Shown here piece by piece: positions 34,975 through 37,021 of a stretch of 37,021 bases of DNA (the stretch's first letter is position 1; every line of letters starts with the position of its first letter). The notes under the pieces were generated by a model, which was not told where the DNA came from, did not search any database, and saw only the letters and a program-made list of their open reading frames with translations. Position numbers and translations under genes: made by a program. Origin of the DNA: Promethearchaeota archaeon (GTDB lineage: Archaea; Asgardarchaeota; Lokiarchaeia; Sigynarchaeales; SOKP01); NCBI GenBank assembly GCA_014730295.1, contig WJIN01000221.1, positions 1 to 37,021 on the forward strand, given 5' to 3'.

Positions 34975-37021
34975 ATGCCAGAACTAATTGAATTATTAAA
35001 TAATGAAGAAAGCATCAATCTTATCAAGATACTGCTTAAAAATATTCATGATTTAGCAATACTTCTAAACAAAAATTATATAATAGAATATGTTGGAAAT
35101 AAAAGTAAAAACCTAATTGGATTTTCTAGTAAGGAATTATTAGCTAATTCTCTTCTTTCCTTTATATATCATGAAGATCGAGAAAAATTTATTGAGTTTT
35201 TCCAGCAATTAAAAAATCTGCATATTATAAATACTGAAATCCGCTTGATTAATAAAAATGGTGGATTTATTTGGTTTATTCTAAAAGGGAGCATTCTCAA
35301 AAATAATACAGAACAGGATAATAAAATTATCTTATTATTGAATAAGATTTTTAAGGATAAACCTGTGGTTTCCGAGGAAGCAATTTTAAATGAAAAAGAT
35401 GGAGATTTGTTCCATTCGCTCTCGGAGATTAGTTTTTGGAAATTATTACAACCAAAACAGCGTGTGAGTGCATTAAAAGAATCACTTAAAATGCTTCAGT
35501 TCGTATTGGACCAAATGCCTCAATATATTGCTTGGAAAGATAAGAATCTCACATTTTTAGGGTGTAACATCAATTTCGCTAGAGTTATTGGATATGAAAA
35601 ACCAGAACTCATAATCGGCAAAACAAATAAAGAGATTTATCAAAATGCTGATATCAGAAATTATATCACAGAGAGGGAACAAAAAGTTATAAATTCTAAA
35701 AACCCAGAATTTCATAAGATCGAATCATGGTTTAAAGTGGGAAATGAAGAGAGATTTCTGGATGTTAGTCGCGTACCTTTACGTGATTCAACTGGCGATG
35801 TTATTGGCATCTTAATCGCATATGAAGATATTACAGAGAGAACCAAATCAAAAAAAGCCTTAGAACAAAGTGAAAAGAGATTTAGGAAATTAACCGAATT
35901 ACTGCCTGATGTCGTTTATACTGTTAATAAAGAAGGAATAATAACTTATGTTAATTCTGCAGCCTATCTTATGTTAGGTTATAAACCAGAAGAAATATGT
36001 AATAAAATGCATATCCGCAATTTTTTCCCCGAAGAAGAACTGTCCTTTCTCCTGAAAAACTTTGAAAGAGTCATAAATGGTGAAATCACGGAAGCTCATG
36101 ATTATAAAATGATAAAGAAGGATGGATCATCGATATATGTTATGCTTCACTCGAGACCTTTATTCAGAGATGAAGAAATTATAGGATTACTAGGCATAAT
36201 TCATGATATTTCCAAGCTTCTTAAAGCAGAAAAAAAACTAAAAGAATCTGAAAGAAAATACCGAAATCTGGCACAATCTCTACCCGCAATCATCTATGAA
36301 TTCAATAGAGATTTCGAATTAACGTTTGTAAATAAATCTGGATTGGAAAAATTTGGTATCTCTCATAATGATTATATGGGAATGAAGTTTACAGAATTTA
36401 TCGCTCCCTTAGATCTAGAGCCCTCAATAAGAGATATAAATAAAATTCTTAATGGAGAGCTAATCGAACCAAATGATGTTTTATTACAAAAAAAAGATGG
36501 AAGTTATTTCTATGGGCGCAGTCATGCAAAAGCTATATATGAAAACGGAGAAATTATTGGAGTAAGAGGAATTATTAATGATATTACAGAAAGAAAAAAG
36601 TCAGAGCTCGCATTAAAAAAAGAAATTGAAGAAAGAAAAAAAGCAGAAACTCAACTCAAAAAATCCGAAGAAAAATATCGATATTTATTTGAAGGATCCC
36701 CATATTCTATTTGGTTAGTCCGTTTGGATGGAACAATTTTAGACTGTAATACTACAACAAATGCATTACTTTCGGAACATATAAAAGAGGATCTTATTGG
36801 ACAAAATTTCATAGAAATTCTTTCTCTTCTCGACAAATCTGATTATCTAATTCCTCATTTCAAACAGCGGTTTTCTAAAATCAGACAAGGTAAAAAATTG
36901 AAACCATCAGAAGTAAAAATTCAAAGATCAAAGGGAGACGAAATCTGGATTAATGTTATCGGATCACTTATTCAATTAGGTGATGAGACTCTAATTCAAG
37001 TTATCATCCAAGATATTACTG
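34975..37021 (+). CDS. Multi-PAS sensor protein, paralogue of the upstream kinase (3' end cut)
   Basis: Open from the ATG at 34975 to the window edge with no stop (682 codons), so the gene is partial only because the window ends. Five PAS-like domains are visible: about 15-125, 175-290, 300-410 (KLTELLPDVVYTVNKEGIIT), 420-535 and 555-682, still in the last one at the edge. A histidine kinase C-terminus would be expected beyond but is not seen. Residues about 154-200 match the upstream kinase in sequence and position: FWKLLQPKQRVSALKES versus YWRLLQPKKCVSAVQKS, and AWKDKNLTFLGCNINF versus FWKDNHLNFLGCNKNF. This shows tandem duplication. There is no clear ribosome site and no membrane segment. 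The two may share a signal, possibly a small ligand bound by the WKD-type PAS. Confidence 0.9.
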   Translation, partial: MPELIELLNNEESINLIKILLKNIHDLAILLNKNYIIEYVGNKSKNLIGFSSKELLANSLLSFIYHEDREKFIEFFQQLKNLHIINTEIRLINKNGGFIWFILKGSILKNNTEQDNKIILLLNKIFKDKPVVSEEAILNEKDGDLFHSLSEISFWKLLQPKQRVSALKESLKMLQFVLDQMPQYIAWKDKNLTFLGCNINFARVIGYEKPELIIGKTNKEIYQNADIRNYITEREQKVINSKNPEFHKIESWFKVGNEERFLDVSRVPLRDSTGDVIGILIAYEDITERTKSKKALEQSEKRFRKLTELLPDVVYTVNKEGIITYVNSAAYLMLGYKPEEICNKMHIRNFFPEEELSFLLKNFERVINGEITEAHDYKMIKKDGSSIYVMLHSRPLFRDEEIIGLLGIIHDISKLLKAEKKLKESERKYRNLAQSLPAIIYEFNRDFELTFVNKSGLEKFGISHNDYMGMKFTEFIAPLDLEPSIRDINKILNGELIEPNDVLLQKKDGSYFYGRSHAKAIYENGEIIGVRGIINDITERKKSELALKKEIEERKKAETQLKKSEEKYRYLFEGSPYSIWLVRLDGTILDCNTTTNALLSEHIKEDLIGQNFIEILSLLDKSDYLIPHFKQRFSKIRQGKKLKPSEVKIQRSKGDEIWINVIGSLIQLGDETLIQVIIQDIT

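Noticed and set aside
1..37021. CRISPR arrays, tRNA, rRNA, transposases or att sites
   Set aside because: No regularly spaced repeats, no cloverleaf with a T-loop GTTCRANYC match, no DDE/serine recombinase motifs and no terminal repeats were seen by eye. A tool-based scan (tRNAscan-SE, Infernal) was not possible.

Overview
This AT-rich window most likely comes from an Asgard archaeon, probably of the Lokiarchaeia type. That is an inference from gene content, because no rRNA or tRNA gene is present to place it. The evidence is a Ras/Rab-like small GTPase with a long helical tail, a second GTPase fused behind a longin-like domain, a separate longin-like zinc protein, a TFIIB/cyclin-fold-like protein, a Bat-type HTH_10 regulator, archaeal TrmJ-type RNA methyltransferase, a COG4030/EhaR-type HAD protein, archaeal TATA/BRE promoters with short leaders, and several GTG/TTG starts. 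Metabolic genes of bacterial flavour (GH32, M32 carboxypeptidase, thiolase, nitroreductases) are mixed in, as is usual for this group.

Layout. 1-2.5 kb: a decayed small gene lies behind a ribbon-helix-helix regulator. That regulator is divergent from a cyclin-fold-like gene across a perfect 15-bp inverted repeat, and a DUF998 membrane protein follows. 2.7-7.7 kb: TrmJ, a longin-like/zinc protein, an AbrB-like plus helical protein, a HEAT/coiled-coil protein and an unknown cysteine-motif protein. 8.0-11.8 kb: the longin-GTPase fusion, an EFR1-type flavodoxin-ferredoxin and an M32 carboxypeptidase, all on the + strand. 11.9-16.7 kb: GH32 fructosidase, a second protein with the zinc motif, a MetE-like methyltransferase and thiolase. 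16.9-21.4 kb: two membrane-anchored surface proteins (CBM9/DOMON-like and C1q-like) flank a GTPase/coiled-coil pair and a winged-helix/ferredoxin protein. 21.5-28.2 kb: fused nitroreductases, PurD, a HEAT protein, a HAD phosphatase, a zinc/TM protein and an SDR epimerase. 28.4-37.0 kb: a Bat-like regulator, a decayed membrane-protein gene, a CDP-alcohol phosphatidyltransferase, a Glu/Leu/Phe/Val dehydrogenase and two tandem paralogous multi-PAS sensor proteins, the last cut by the window end.

The genes are mostly single units or short pairs rather than long operons. The clearest functional linkages are longin-GTPase with flavodoxin-ferredoxin (adjacent, 11 bp apart), GTPase with coiled-coil protein (5 bp apart), and the two PAS proteins (81 bp apart, same architecture at the same residue positions). 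The most unusual content is eukaryote-like: the longin-GTPase fusion with a degenerate switch II, the GTPase/coiled-coil pair, and a zinc motif shared by two otherwise different proteins. No CRISPR array, insertion sequence, tRNA or rRNA was recognised.
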